DNA from: UBA7803 sp041686955
GTDB taxonomy: Bacteria; Pseudomonadota; Gammaproteobacteria; Pseudomonadales; Azotimanducaceae
Assembly (NCBI GenBank): GCA_041686955.1
Contig: JAWLCV010000004.1
Span: 30,618 to 94,617, forward strand
Direction of reading: 5' to 3'
DNA: 64,000 nucleotides
Shown here: positions 26,137 to 36,127 of the stretch, one piece after another
Position numbering within the stretch: the first letter of the stretch is position 1
Layout of the letters: every line of letters starts with the position of its first letter
Translations under genes and position numbers: made by a program
Notes under the pieces: generated by a model
Seen by the model: only the letters and a program-made list of their open reading frames with translations
What the model was told of the DNA's origin: nothing
The model's database searches: none

Positions 26137-28845
26137 ATGAGTACGACGAAGCCCCGCGTCGCCCGCCTTGGCCTGGCGGCGGCGCTGATCACCACGCCGG
26201 TTGCGGGCGTGACCGCCAGCCCCCGGGCCGAGGCCAGCGACGACGTGATCGAAGAGGTCATTTCGATAGGAACCCGCACGGCCGGGCGTACTGCCCTCGA
26301 TACCGCAGTTCCCGTGGACGTGTTCCAGCCCGAGCAGCTCGAGAGCGTGAACTCGTCCGACCTGACGGACGTGATCGCCACCCTGGTGCCATCCTTCAAC
26401 GTAGGCCGGCAGCCGATATCCGACGGCGCGACCTTCATCCGGCCTCCCCAGCTCCGCGGGCTCGACTCCGACAAATCGCTGGTGCTCGTGAACGGGAAGC
26501 GTCGCCACCGCGCCGCTCTGGTCGTGCTGGGCGGGTTCGGTTCCCACGGCCCGGATCTCGGTACCATCCCCACCATCGCCCTGGATCAGGTGGAAGTCCT
26601 GCGCGACGGCGCGTCAGCCCAATACGGCTCCGACGCCATCGCAGGCGTGCTGAATTTCAGGCTTCGCGAGGACGCCGAGGGCCTGGAGGTGCGCAGCCGT
26701 TACGGCGAATACGCGGAGGGCGACGGCGACGATCTGCAGGTGGAGGTCAACTGGGGGCTGCCCCTCGGCGACCGGGGATTTCTCAACCTGAGCGCGCAGA
26801 TCGCCGACGCGGAGATGACCAATCGATCCCGCCCCTACGAGATCCCCATCGGCTCGAGCGGGCTCACTGCCGCTGAAGCCGTGCACAGCGAGATGGTCGG
26901 GACCGATGGACGCACCTACTACGGGCCGGATGCCTATACCTACACCTACGCCGACGACGGCACTCTGCTGCAGGTACTGCCGGGGTCCGATGGTGTTCCC
27001 GACGACCTGGATACCCGTTACCGTGACGCGCACGAGAGCCCGGAGCAGCTCTGGGGTCAGCCCGAGCGCGAGCAACGGATGGTCTTCGTCAACGCCGGCT
27101 ACGAGCTGGGAGACGGTGCGAGGCTCTACGCCTTCGGCAATTATTCGACCAAGGACCAGACAGGGGGCTTCTACTACCGCCGTGCCGGCGTGGCGCAGCT
27201 CTCCCCGCTGCGGACAGCGGACGGCTCCATCTGGGACCCGCGCCGGGAGCTGTTCCCCGCCGGATTCCGGCCCATGTTCAGCGGCGAGGTGGAGGACTAC
27301 AGCGCCGTCGCCGGTGTGGAAGGCCTGCTCGGCAGCGGCTGGACGTACGATGTCTCGGCGCGCTACGGCTACAGCGACATCAACTACTTCCTCGAGAATA
27401 CTCTGAATCCGGCGATGGGACCGGACACACCCACCAGCTTCGAGGTGGGCACCCTCGCATCCGACGAACTGGCGCTCAACGCGGACTTCAGCTACGCGCT
27501 GGATGTTGGCCTGTTCAGCCCGCTCAACGTCGCGTTCGGCTTCGAGTACCGGGAGGAAGGCTACGAGATCGGTCAGGGCGACGAGGCCGGTCGAACCGTC
27601 GGCCCCTACGCCCAGATGGATCCGTGGAACTTCAATACCACGGCAGACGAAGTGGCCGCCGACGGGCGCCCGGTGGGCTGCTACATTCCCGGACTCGAGA
27701 CGCCCGGTACCCCGTGCGCGGCGGGGGACCCCATCTTCAACGCGGTGGCCATCGGGTCCAACGGCATGCCCGGGTTCGTCAACGAGGTCGACTACGAGCG
27801 CGATAGCCGGGCGGCGTACCTGGACGTGGAAGCGGACGTCACCGACCGCTGGCTGCTGAGCTCGGCGATTCGCTACGAGAAGTTCTCGGATTTCGGCGAC
27901 ACCGGCAACTGGAAGCTGGCCACGCGCTACAACCTCCTGGAAAACCTGTCGGTGCGCGCCTCGCTGGGCACCGGCTTCCGGGCGCCCACTCCCGGTCAGA
28001 TCGCGACGCAAAGCGTCTCCACCACCATATCCGACACGGGCATTCCGGAGTCGTCGGGCATCTACCCGGCCTGGAATCCGGTGGCCGCGTTCTTCGGCGC
28101 CGAGGAACTGGCGCCGGAGGAATCGTTCTCCTACACCTTCGGCATCACGGCAACCCCGACAGATGCGCTCACGTTCACGGTCGACGCCTACAACATCGAC
28201 CTGAAGGACCGCATCGTGATCTCGTCGGACTTCCGCCCGGACGGCCTCACCGCGGAACGCTACCAGCAGCTTCTGGAGGCGTCCGGCGGCATCGGTGACG
28301 TGGCCCAGGTGTCCTTCTTCACCAACGATCTCGACACCAGGACCCGGGGTATCGACGTGGTGGCGGAATACGACATCGAGTCCCGGTTCGGGCTCTCCAC
28401 CCTGTCGGCGGCGCTCAATCACAACCAGACCGAGATCACCAAGCGACCGCTGCGCACCCTGGCGGACGGCAGCACGGGCTACTTCGTGGACGACCAGGAC
28501 GTGTTCAACGAGGAGAACGGCCTTCCCAGCGTGCGCGGCAACGTCGCCCTTCGTCACGGAGTGGACAAGTGGGATCTCATGGTGCGCGCCAACTACTACG
28601 GTGAGTCCGAGTGGTCCGACGGCGTGAACACCCAGACCTTCAGCGACGAAATTCTCGTGGACCTGGAGGCGACCTACCGGTTCACCCCGAAGTTCAGCAC
28701 CACGCTGGGCGGTCAGAATATCTTCGACAGCTATCCGGATCCCGCCGAGACCGCTGACGTGTGCTGCGGTCAGATCTACTCCGGCACCTCGGTGGTGCCC
28801 TGGATGGGCGCGTTCTACTTCCTGCGGGCGAACCTGCACCTGTAG
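26137..28845 (+). CDS. TonB-dependent receptor of the amine-oxidation module
   Basis: A 902-residue receptor. Signal peptide (MSTTKPRVARLGLAAALITT and on to TAS), then IEEVISIGTRTAGRTALDTAVPVDVF, a plug with QVEVLRDGASAQYGSDAIAGVLNF, and a long barrel ending LRANLHL. This long subfamily with the RDGASAQYGSDAIAG plug is common in Gammaproteobacteria and sphingomonads. GGAG precedes ATG 26137 by eight bases. Its upstream region matches that of the amine oxidase, so it probably imports the same substrate or an amine-containing precursor. Confidence 0.93.
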   Translation: MSTTKPRVARLGLAAALITTPVAGVTASPRAEASDDVIEEVISIGTRTAGRTALDTAVPVDVFQPEQLESVNSSDLTDVIATLVPSFNVGRQPISDGATFIRPPQLRGLDSDKSLVLVNGKRRHRAALVVLGGFGSHGPDLGTIPTIALDQVEVLRDGASAQYGSDAIAGVLNFRLREDAEGLEVRSRYGEYAEGDGDDLQVEVNWGLPLGDRGFLNLSAQIADAEMTNRSRPYEIPIGSSGLTAAEAVHSEMVGTDGRTYYGPDAYTYTYADDGTLLQVLPGSDGVPDDLDTRYRDAHESPEQLWGQPEREQRMVFVNAGYELGDGARLYAFGNYSTKDQTGGFYYRRAGVAQLSPLRTADGSIWDPRRELFPAGFRPMFSGEVEDYSAVAGVEGLLGSGWTYDVSARYGYSDINYFLENTLNPAMGPDTPTSFEVGTLASDELALNADFSYALDVGLFSPLNVAFGFEYREEGYEIGQGDEAGRTVGPYAQMDPWNFNTTADEVAADGRPVGCYIPGLETPGTPCAAGDPIFNAVAIGSNGMPGFVNEVDYERDSRAAYLDVEADVTDRWLLSSAIRYEKFSDFGDTGNWKLATRYNLLENLSVRASLGTGFRAPTPGQIATQSVSTTISDTGIPESSGIYPAWNPVAAFFGAEELAPEESFSYTFGITATPTDALTFTVDAYNIDLKDRIVISSDFRPDGLTAERYQQLLEASGGIGDVAQVSFFTNDLDTRTRGIDVVAEYDIESRFGLSTLSAALNHNQTEITKRPLRTLADGSTGYFVDDQDVFNEENGLPSVRGNVALRHGVDKWDLMVRANYYGESEWSDGVNTQTFSDEILVDLEATYRFTPKFSTTLGGQNIFDSYPDPAETADVCCGQIYSGTSVVPWMGAFYFLRANLHL

Positions 28846-29052
28846 CGCGCTCCACGGTGACGGGAAGGGGCGGGCACCGCCGGCGGCGGGCTCGACCCCG
28901 ACCCTTTCCGCAATCACCCCGCCCGCCGATCCGCCCCCCCTGCCCCACCCCGGTATGTAAGAAGGTTGCGAACGGTCTGTTACCGGAGATAATGAGGGTT
29001 CCCAAGTCCTCGGCATCGGGGTTGGGCGTGACAATCAAGGGGAGAGAGATCT

Positions 29053-32000
29053 ATGTTGCTGCGTAGAATTCGCTGGCGGCCGTCCGTGGCCGCAGGTCTA
29101 TCCGTGTGCCTGAGCATGGGGGCCGTACCCGCCTTCCCCGAGGAAGGCATCATCGAAGAGATCGTCGTCACCGGTTCCTTCATCAAGCGCACCACGGCCG
29201 ATTCACCGTCGCCGTTGTCCGTGGTCAGCCGCGCCGACATCGAGAACATCGGCGCAGCGGAAATCTCCGACATCGTGAACCGGATGACCTACAACACCGG
29301 TTCCACCAACTCCACCAACTCCTTCAGCGGCGGCGACAACTCCAGCGGCGAGACCAACATCAACCTCCGCAACCTGGGCCTCGGCTCCACGCTGGTGCTG
29401 TTGAACGGACGGCGCAGCGTGACCGGCAACAACGACTCCGGCGGCAATGCCTACGTCAGCACGTCGACCCTGGCCCCGACCATCGCCATCGAGCGGGTGG
29501 AGGTGGTGAAGGACGGCGCCTCGGCGCTGTATGGCTCCGATGCGGTGGCCGGGGTGGTGAACTTCATCACCCGCGATGATTTCGAAGGCGCCGAGTTTCA
29601 GGTGCGTTACTCCGCAGACGAAGAAACCTGGGACCAGGAGGACAAACTGCTCGCCGGTATCTGGGGAGTCAGCAACGACCGCGGCAGCCTGGTGGTTTCC
29701 GCGGAGTATCTCGACCGCGACGGCCTGCTGATCGACCAGCGCTGGGGCGATTACGGCCGGTCGGGGGTGTCTACCCTGGGCAATCCGGCCACATTCGTGC
29801 CCCGAGTGCCCGCGGTGATCGGGCCCTATCTTGTGGGCGGCGGGGCCGCCACCGGCATCGGCGGCACCACCCCCGACACCTTCGTCCCCGTGGCCGGCGA
29901 CATCGACTGCGAACTGGCTGCATCGATGCACCGGCAAAGCTTCCGCGCGCCAACCTTCGGCACCCCCTGGGCGGGCGCTCTCGATGGAATCGGCGCGTGC
30001 CTCTACGACTTCTCGCCCATGTTCAGCATGGTCGGCCAAGAGAACCGCCTGCTGACCCTGCTGAACGGCCGCTACGACCTGAGCGACTCGCTGGAGACCT
30101 ACGTCGAGATCGGCTACACGGATCAGGAGTTCAGCGCCGGGCAGTCGCTATATCCGCTGGTGCGGTTTCCGACCATTCCGGCCCACAACCCCGGGCTGAT
30201 CAACGACTTCGCGCGCCGCAGCGCGGCGTTGACGGGCAATCCGGCGGCCATTCCGGCGGTGGATACCACCTTCTACGGCCGCGTGCTCGGCTTCACCCCG
30301 AGCGACGGTCCCGATTCCCGGGTGCGCCCGGTGGATACCGAGTCACGCCAGTACGTGGAGCAGCATCGGGTGGTGGTGGGCCTGCGCGGCGATCTGCCGT
30401 TCGGCAACAACTGGACGTTCGACGGTTCGTTCACCTACAGCGAGCGCGATGCCCAGGGCCGCATCACGGACACGAAGCAGCAACAGATGCAACTGGCGCT
30501 GAACGGCCTGGGCGGGCCGCTCTGCGACCTCGTCAACGGTACACCGGGACAAGGGGACTGCCACTACTGGAACCCCTTCTTCAGCGCGTACTTCGCCCCC
30601 GACGGCTCGCCTCAGACCGATCCCACCCTGATCAACACGCCCGAGTTGCTGAACTGGATGGTCGGCGAGATCCGTTCGGTGTCGCAAGCCCAGAATACCG
30701 TGCTCGATCTGNNNNNNNNNNNNNNNNNNNNNNNNNNNNNNNNNNNNNNNNNNNNNNNNNNNNNNNNNNNNNNNNNNNNNNNNNNNNNNNNNNNNNNNNN
30801 NNNNNNNNNNNCAGACCGATCCCACCCTGATCAACACGCCCGAGTTGCTGAACTGGATGGTCGGCGAGATCCGTTCGGTGTCGCAAGCCCAGAATACCGT
30901 GCTCGATCTGGTGATGACCGGGGATCTGATGGACATGCCCGCCGGGCCGCTGGGCATGGCGTTCGGCGTGCAGTTCCGGCGTGACGAGGTCGTCGTCGAC
31001 GCCGACGCGGACTCCAACGCCAACAACTACTCCTTCATCTACGGTGCATCGGACTGGGAGGGAAGGGAAGACGTCCTGGCGGCTTTCGTCGAGTTCGCCG
31101 TGCCGGTCACCGACCGCCTGGACGTGCAGATCGCCGGCCGCGTGGAGGACTTCGAGGAGAACGACGAGACCACGTTCGATCCGAAGATCACAGCCATGTT
31201 CCGGGCCAACGACAGCCTGACGTTGCGCGCCTCGGGCGGGACTTCCTTCCGCGTCGGTTCGCTGCTGCAGCGTTTCGGCGAGTCCACCCAGCTCATCAAC
31301 ATCGCCGATCCCTTCAGTGGCGCGGGCCTCGCGTTCCGCCCGCAGATCGGCTACGGCAATCCGGACCTCACCCCCGAAGAATCCACTACCTGGAACGTGG
31401 GTCTCTCCTGGGCTCCGGTGGACGGACCGCTCCAGGGGTTGTCGGTGGATCTGGACTACTACGACTACAACTACGACGATCTGATCACCCTGGAAGGTCC
31501 CGCGGATCTGATCGCCCGCGATACGGCGCTGCGTTGTCCCCAGGGGCTGAACGACGACCCCAACGCCCCCGTTCCCCTATGCGGGGTGCAGCCGGACCGG
31601 ACGGTCATCTCTCTGGGTGAGGGTATCCCCGACCAGGTGATCCGCGACCCCTCCAACCTTCAGTTCCTGCGGGTGGAGCCCACCTACTCGAACGCCCAGG
31701 AGCTCGACGTCTCCGGCCTCGACTTCACCGTTGCCTACGACTGGGAACTGGGGAAACTGGGCCTGCTCAACACCAGCCTTACCGGAAGCTGGGCGCGGGA
31801 GTGGGATCTCACCCGCGCCGACGGCGTGGTGATCGACGGTGTCGGCAGCCGCAATTTCGGCACCACCATCGGCCGCTCCCTGCCGGAGTGGAAGGTGAAC
31901 CTGGGCTTCAACTGGATGAAGGATCGGCACTCGGCGTTCGTGCTGGTGCGCTACATCGATGCGTACGAGGACAATCAGCCCATCGATGACCCCGGTAACG

Positions 32001-32302
32001 ATGAGCAGTACGTTTGCCTGGGTTCATGCGTGCGGGCGTTCTCCATCGGCTTGACCGGTGCGATTGCCGAGACGGAAGACCAGCTCGACCGCCGGATCAA
32101 CAGCTGGACCACGGTGGATGCGCAGTACTCGTACGAGCTTCCCGCCATCGGCATTCAGGGAGACGGGAGCCGCATCTCGGTGGGTGGCACGAACATCTTC
32201 GGGCGCAAGCCGCCGCGGATCAATTTCGACGGCCAGTTCGACCCGTTCACCCACGATGCCCGGGGCGCCATCTGGTACTTCCGCTACACCATGAACCTGT
32301 AG
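29053..32302 (+). CDS. TonB-dependent receptor interrupted only by a scaffold gap
   Basis: The reading frame runs 29053-30711, meets a 100-N gap (30712-30811), then repeats 99 bases already read (30613-30711 equals 30812-30910) before continuing to the stop at 32302. Removing the gap and one repeat joins 553 codons to 463 codons in frame, giving an intact receptor of about 1016 residues. It has a signal peptide, IEEIVVTGSFIKR, the plug motif RVEVVKDGASALYGSDAVAG and a barrel ending YFRYTMNL. GGGGAGAGAG precedes the start. Substrate unknown; it follows the amine-module receptor but lacks the shared upstream element. Confidence 0.9.
30712..30811. other. 100-N scaffold gap with duplicated 99-bp flanks
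   Basis: The N run is exactly 100 long, a placeholder length. The 99 bases on its left are identical to the 99 on its right, so the two contigs overlap and no sequence is really missing. Confidence 0.95.
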
Positions 32303-32322
32303 CATGACGTTGCAGAGCAACC

Positions 32323-32355
32323 GACGGGCGCCTTCGGGCGCCCGTCTCGTTCTCT
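32323..32355 (+). terminator. Probable terminator after the TonB receptor
   Basis: A ten-base-pair perfect stem GACGGGCGCC/GGCGCCCGTC with a TTCG loop (32323-32346), then TCGTTCTCT. It lies 21 bp after the receptor stop, inside the first codons of the longest reading of the next gene, which argues for a later start there. Confidence 0.65.
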
Positions 32356-32366
32356 CCAGGTCCGTT

Positions 32367-32822
32367 TTGCGGCTGGCCGCGTGCCTTCTCACGGCCACCG
32401 CTGCCCTGCCTGTCGGGGCCGCCACGCTGCAAGACGGACTGCGCCGATGCGCGGGCCTCACCGACGACGTCGAGCGCCTGGCCTGCTATGACGCGCTGGC
32501 GGCCGAATTTGCGGCGACGGCTGATACCGTGCCTGCGGCAGACGATGCGCTCCCCCGGGAGTCACCACCGCGTGGCGCCAAGGACGAGCCCGCCGCTCCC
32601 GCGGCCCCCGAACGGCTGACGGCCCGTATCGAGCGTCTGGATCGGCGGCCGCGCGGCGAGTGGGTGTTTCATCTCTCCAACGGCCAGACCTGGACGGAAC
32701 TCGAGCCGGGGCGCGCCCGCTACCGCCCGGGCATGACCGTGACCATCGAGCGGACGACGCTGGGCGGCTACATCCTCTCCACCGATGCCGGCCGCGCGAC
32801 GCGGGTGCGGCGGGTGGACTGA
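32367..32822 (+). CDS. Small exported protein of unknown function
   Basis: About 151 residues from a TTG at 32367 (an ATG at 32304 would add 21 residues but would run through a strong hairpin). A Sec signal (LRLAACLLTATAALPVGAA) precedes LRRCAGLTDDVERLACYDALA, a Cys-x14-Cys arrangement seen at the start of many small periplasmic proteins of Gammaproteobacteria. A proline- and alanine-rich linker follows, then a beta-rich C-terminal domain (HLSNGQTWTELEPGRARYRP). Function not recognised. Same strand as the receptor before it. Confidence 0.6.
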   Translation: MRLAACLLTATAALPVGAATLQDGLRRCAGLTDDVERLACYDALAAEFAATADTVPAADDALPRESPPRGAKDEPAAPAAPERLTARIERLDRRPRGEWVFHLSNGQTWTELEPGRARYRPGMTVTIERTTLGGYILSTDAGRATRVRRVD

Positions 32823-32842
32823 GCCCAGAGGCTGCCAAAGGA

Positions 32843-33614
32843 TCAGCGGCCTTCTACTGGCCTAAAGCCGCCCTCCTCTACCCGGGGCCGGACCCTCGGA
32901 AACCCCGGATCGCGAAACGCGGCACCGTCGGCCAACCCACGCATGCGGGTCAACGGGTGCACGCCGGGGTCCGCGTCCTCGCGCGGCCGCCCCGCCCCTG
33001 CGCTGCCCGGGCGCGGTGGCCCAGGCGGCGATGGGCCAGGGCTGACGCTCGGCCTCGATGTCGGGTAACCGGGGCAGAGTGCCGTCGCCGTACAAGGGCG
33101 CGGTGTCGTCGGCGGGATCGAACCGGGAGCCGTCATAGAGCGGGCCTCGGTGGGATCCCCGCACGAACTCGAGCGCGTGATCCATGGCCACCGCCTCGAA
33201 GGACATCCACATCACCGCCAGGCGGCTGCCACGCACGGGCAGGTAGGGCGAATCCTGGTGCCAGGGGGTGCGGCGGGTGGCGCCGCCGGATTTCACGAAC
33301 ACCTGCTCGTACATGAACCAGACGTCCGCGGCGCCCCACAGGCCGGCCACCAGATCACCGATCTCGGTGTCGCAGACCAGCGGGCGATACCGCGGCAGAG
33401 CGCTGGGGTTGGCCAGATCCTGGTAGAACCAGCCCGTGCCGTTCGACGGCAGCTCCGACGCGCCTGGCCCGGGATTGGCCAGGCTCCACTCGTAGGCGTC
33501 GCGCGCCATGTTCAGCGTCGTCTTCGATAAGGCCGACGGGAGATGAACGACCCCGTCCCGGCAGAATCGTGCCCGGGTCTCGGCGTCTATCGAAACTCTG
33601 GCGTGACGGACCAT
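32843..33614 (-). pseudogene. Decayed phytanoyl-CoA dioxygenase (PhyH) gene
   Basis: The N-terminal two thirds read as a PhyH-family Fe(II)/2-oxoglutarate dioxygenase with the HxD pair in TPWHQDSPYLP. After PIAAWATAPG the frame becomes low-complexity and would stop near 32862. A different frame of the same strand resumes PhyH-like sequence at REDADPGVHPLTRM and RGLADGAAFRDPGFPRVRP, ending at 32843. The part that should carry the distal iron-binding His and the 2OG-binding Arg is missing, consistent with a deletion of roughly 100 bases plus a frameshift, or an assembly error. ATG 33614 is preferred over 33650. Divergent from an acyl-CoA ligase. Confidence 0.7.
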
Positions 33615-33663
33615 GTGCGGTCTTCCCCCCGACGCATCCGACGTTATCATACGGTCAGGAAAC

Positions 33664-33679
33664 TTAAAACGCGTTCAAA
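33664..33679. promoter_or_regulatory. KstR-like operator TTNNAACNNGTTNNAA, copy 2
   Basis: TTAAAACGCGTTCAAA lies between the divergent PhyH and acyl-CoA ligase starts, 18 bp before the ligase GTG. Read in the same orientation it matches copy 1 (17859-17874, reverse strand) at 13 of 16 positions. Confidence 0.55.
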
Positions 33680-33697
33680 CCAAGGGCTGGTGCCGCC

Positions 33698-35215
33698 GTG
33701 CTGCTACACGACATCCTGGTTTTCAACAAGCGCCGCCAAAGCCGGACCCGGGCCCTGATCACCCAGGACGGGCGGAGCCAAAGCTTTGCGGAGCTCCACG
33801 ACCGCAGCATGCAGCTCGCGAATGCGCTGGCCGCCCACGGCCGCCCCCACGACCACGTGGCCATTCTGGCGGACAATCAGCCCGAGTACGTTGAGGCCTA
33901 CTACGGCGTGCCCGCCGCACGGCAACGCCTGGTGTTTCTCAACTATCGGCTGGCGGCGCCGGAGCTGGTGCGCATCATCAACGACGCACAGGCCACCACC
34001 CTGCTCTACGCCGAGGCCTTCGCCGACACGGTGGCCGGCGTGGCGTCGGAGCTGACGACGGTGAAGCGTACCCTGTGCCTCGGGCCCGAGTACGAGGCCT
34101 TCATCGCCGGCCAGCCCACCGACGCCCCGCGGGTGGACGCCGCAGACTCCGACACGGCCTGGCTGATCTACACCTCCGGCACCACAGGAATGCCGAAGGG
34201 CGCCATGATCAGCCACCGCAACCTGTTCGCGGCCATGTTCAACGCTCAGGTGAGCATGCCGGACAAGCCGCCGCCGCAACCGTTCTTCCTCTTCCCGTTC
34301 CCGCTCTGCCACATCGCCGGCTACGCGGTGCTCGGCCAGCACCTGGCGGGAAACCCGGTGGCGCTGATGACCGCCTACTCACCCGGGGAGTGGATGCGGA
34401 TGGTGGACGAGCTCGCCATCACCTCCACCGCCCTCGCCCCCACCATGATAAACATGCTGCTGAACGACCCCGCCATCGAACACCACCGCCTGGACTCGCT
34501 GACCTCCCTGGGGTACGGCGCCTCCTCGATTCCCGCCGAGGTGCTGCGCCGTGCCATGGATCGGTTCGGCCCCATCTTCACCCAGGGTTTCGGCATGACG
34601 GAGCTCTCCGGCAACGTCATCTTCATGTCCAAGGAGGATCACGTCCGGGCCGCGCGGGAAGCACCGGGTCTGCTGCAGGCCGCGGGCCGGGTGGGAGCAC
34701 TGGCGGACGTGCGCATTGTCGACGCCGAGGGACGCGACTGCCCCGCAGGGTCGCCGGGAGAGATCGTCGTGCGCGGCGATCAGGTGCTTGGCGGCTACTG
34801 GAACCGTCCGGACGCAACCGCAGAGGCGTTCCGGGACGGCTGGTTCCACACGGGCGACATGGCGCGCATGGACGAGGACGGCTTCGTCTACATCGTCGAC
34901 CGCAAGAAGGACATGATCGTCAGCGGCGCCGAGAACGTGTATCCACGCGAGGTGGAAGAAGCGCTGTACGATCATCCGGCGGTTGCGGAAGCCGCCGTGT
35001 TCGGCCTGCCGGACGAGCACTGGGGCGAGCGGGTGGCGGCGGCCGTGGTGCTGCGACGCGGCACGCACGCCGACGAGGCGGAGCTCGATGCCCTGTGCCG
35101 CCAACGATTGGCCGGCTACAAGCGGCCGCGGGCCTGGTTCTTCGTCGACGACATTCCGAAGAACGTATCCGGCAAAGTCCTCAAGCGCGTGCTGAAAGAG
35201 CGATATGCGTCGTGA
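33698..35215 (+). CDS. AMP-dependent acyl-CoA synthetase
   Basis: A 505-residue ANL ligase with YTSGTTGMPKGAM, GFGMTELSG, HTGDMARMDEDG, DRKKDMIVSGAENVYPREVE and the C-terminal lysine in NVSGKVLKR. The start is GTG at 33698. It would activate a fatty or cyclic carboxylic acid. Divergent from the decayed PhyH gene across a short region holding a KstR-like operator, so the two were probably co-regulated. Confidence 0.9.
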   Translation: MLLHDILVFNKRRQSRTRALITQDGRSQSFAELHDRSMQLANALAAHGRPHDHVAILADNQPEYVEAYYGVPAARQRLVFLNYRLAAPELVRIINDAQATTLLYAEAFADTVAGVASELTTVKRTLCLGPEYEAFIAGQPTDAPRVDAADSDTAWLIYTSGTTGMPKGAMISHRNLFAAMFNAQVSMPDKPPPQPFFLFPFPLCHIAGYAVLGQHLAGNPVALMTAYSPGEWMRMVDELAITSTALAPTMINMLLNDPAIEHHRLDSLTSLGYGASSIPAEVLRRAMDRFGPIFTQGFGMTELSGNVIFMSKEDHVRAAREAPGLLQAAGRVGALADVRIVDAEGRDCPAGSPGEIVVRGDQVLGGYWNRPDATAEAFRDGWFHTGDMARMDEDGFVYIVDRKKDMIVSGAENVYPREVEEALYDHPAVAEAAVFGLPDEHWGERVAAAVVLRRGTHADEAELDALCRQRLAGYKRPRAWFFVDDIPKNVSGKVLKRVLKERYAS

Positions 35216-35238
35216 CCAGGACCTGAGGGCACGCCCTC

Positions 35239-35985
35239 CTACCAGGGATCCGGCGGCTCGCCGGCACGCAGCCAGCCGGTGATGCTGTAGCGGGCCCCCA
35301 GCGCTGCCGGCGTCACGTAACTGACGGCATGCTTCTGCGGTACCCGAACGAGGTTCAGGGCGTTGAACGCGGGCGTGTAACCTTCGGCCACGTGCCCGTC
35401 ATCATCCAGGAATTGCAGGATGCCGCCCCAGTCGGCGCGCCAGGCGGGCGTGAAGTTGAGCACGAAGGCGGCACGCCGGTTCTTTCCCTCCACCGCATCG
35501 TCGTGCTGGGTGAGGAAGTGTCCGGGAAGATACCGGGTCGCCTGTGCGTCGGCGTAGGCGATGTCGGCCATGCCGGTGACTTCTCGGGCGAACTCCAGAA
35601 ATCCGGGGCCGTTCAAGAACTCGAACAGGCGCATCAGAAAGTGCTCCCGGTACCGCCCCCCCACGTACAGGTCGTAGAGGGGGAAGTTGTTGAACAGGTA
35701 GCGGAATCCGTCACGCCCGCCCTGGTGCAGCCCTCGCAGCACGGCCGAGCGCTCCGGCTCGGGAATCTGCTCGACGTGCTCGACGCCGAGGTCCATGTGC
35801 GTTCCCGTGGGATTGAGCGAGAGCTGCCACGGGGTGTCTTCGCTCAGAACTCGAAAGATGGCGTCGGCGCAGGCCGGCGCGAGGACGGCGGGCACGTGCA
35901 CCCGGCCGATTTCCTGGAACACCCGGCGTATGGCCGACCGGCTCAGCCCGGCATTGAGCGCGATGTCCGTTTCCGGTTTCCGCAT
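35239..35985 (-). CDS. 2-oxoglutarate/Fe(II)-dependent oxygenase, prolyl-4-hydroxylase-like
   Basis: A 248-residue protein of the 2OG-Fe(II) oxygenase superfamily. HDD in LPGHFLTQHDDAVEGKNRR gives the HxD iron ligands, HAVSYV gives the distal His, and RYSITGW gives the arginine that binds 2-oxoglutarate. Related bacterial proteins occur near TonB receptors and tryptophan-halogenase genes, but none is here. Convergent with the acyl-CoA ligase (23 bp apart). Substrate unknown. Confidence 0.8.
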   Translation of the reverse strand: MRKPETDIALNAGLSRSAIRRVFQEIGRVHVPAVLAPACADAIFRVLSEDTPWQLSLNPTGTHMDLGVEHVEQIPEPERSAVLRGLHQGGRDGFRYLFNNFPLYDLYVGGRYREHFLMRLFEFLNGPGFLEFAREVTGMADIAYADAQATRYLPGHFLTQHDDAVEGKNRRAAFVLNFTPAWRADWGGILQFLDDDGHVAEGYTPAFNALNLVRVPQKHAVSYVTPAALGARYSITGWLRAGEPPDPW

Positions 35986-36127
35986 CCTGCACCAGCTCCT
36001 CTTGCTGGGCGTGGAGGATACGTGAGGGCATCACGCGGCGCCAACGTACATACGGCCCCTGCGCAGATTTAGGCCATTCGACATTCCGGAGATAGCTGGG
36101 TCGTCGCGGGGCCCCCGAACCGCCCGG

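Noticed and set aside
26614..29034. An 806-codon minus-strand open frame opposite the TonB receptor
   Set aside because: Antisense shadow with no domain; the plus-strand receptor is complete with RBS and signal peptide.
28846..29052. Search for a third copy of the sigma-54-like element before the receptor at 29053
   Set aside because: The gap has neither the 19-bp block nor a TGGC-N8-TGC pattern with 12-bp spacing.
30712..30811. True break or insertion in the TonB receptor gene
   Set aside because: The flanks are identical for 99 bp and the frame is kept when they are merged.
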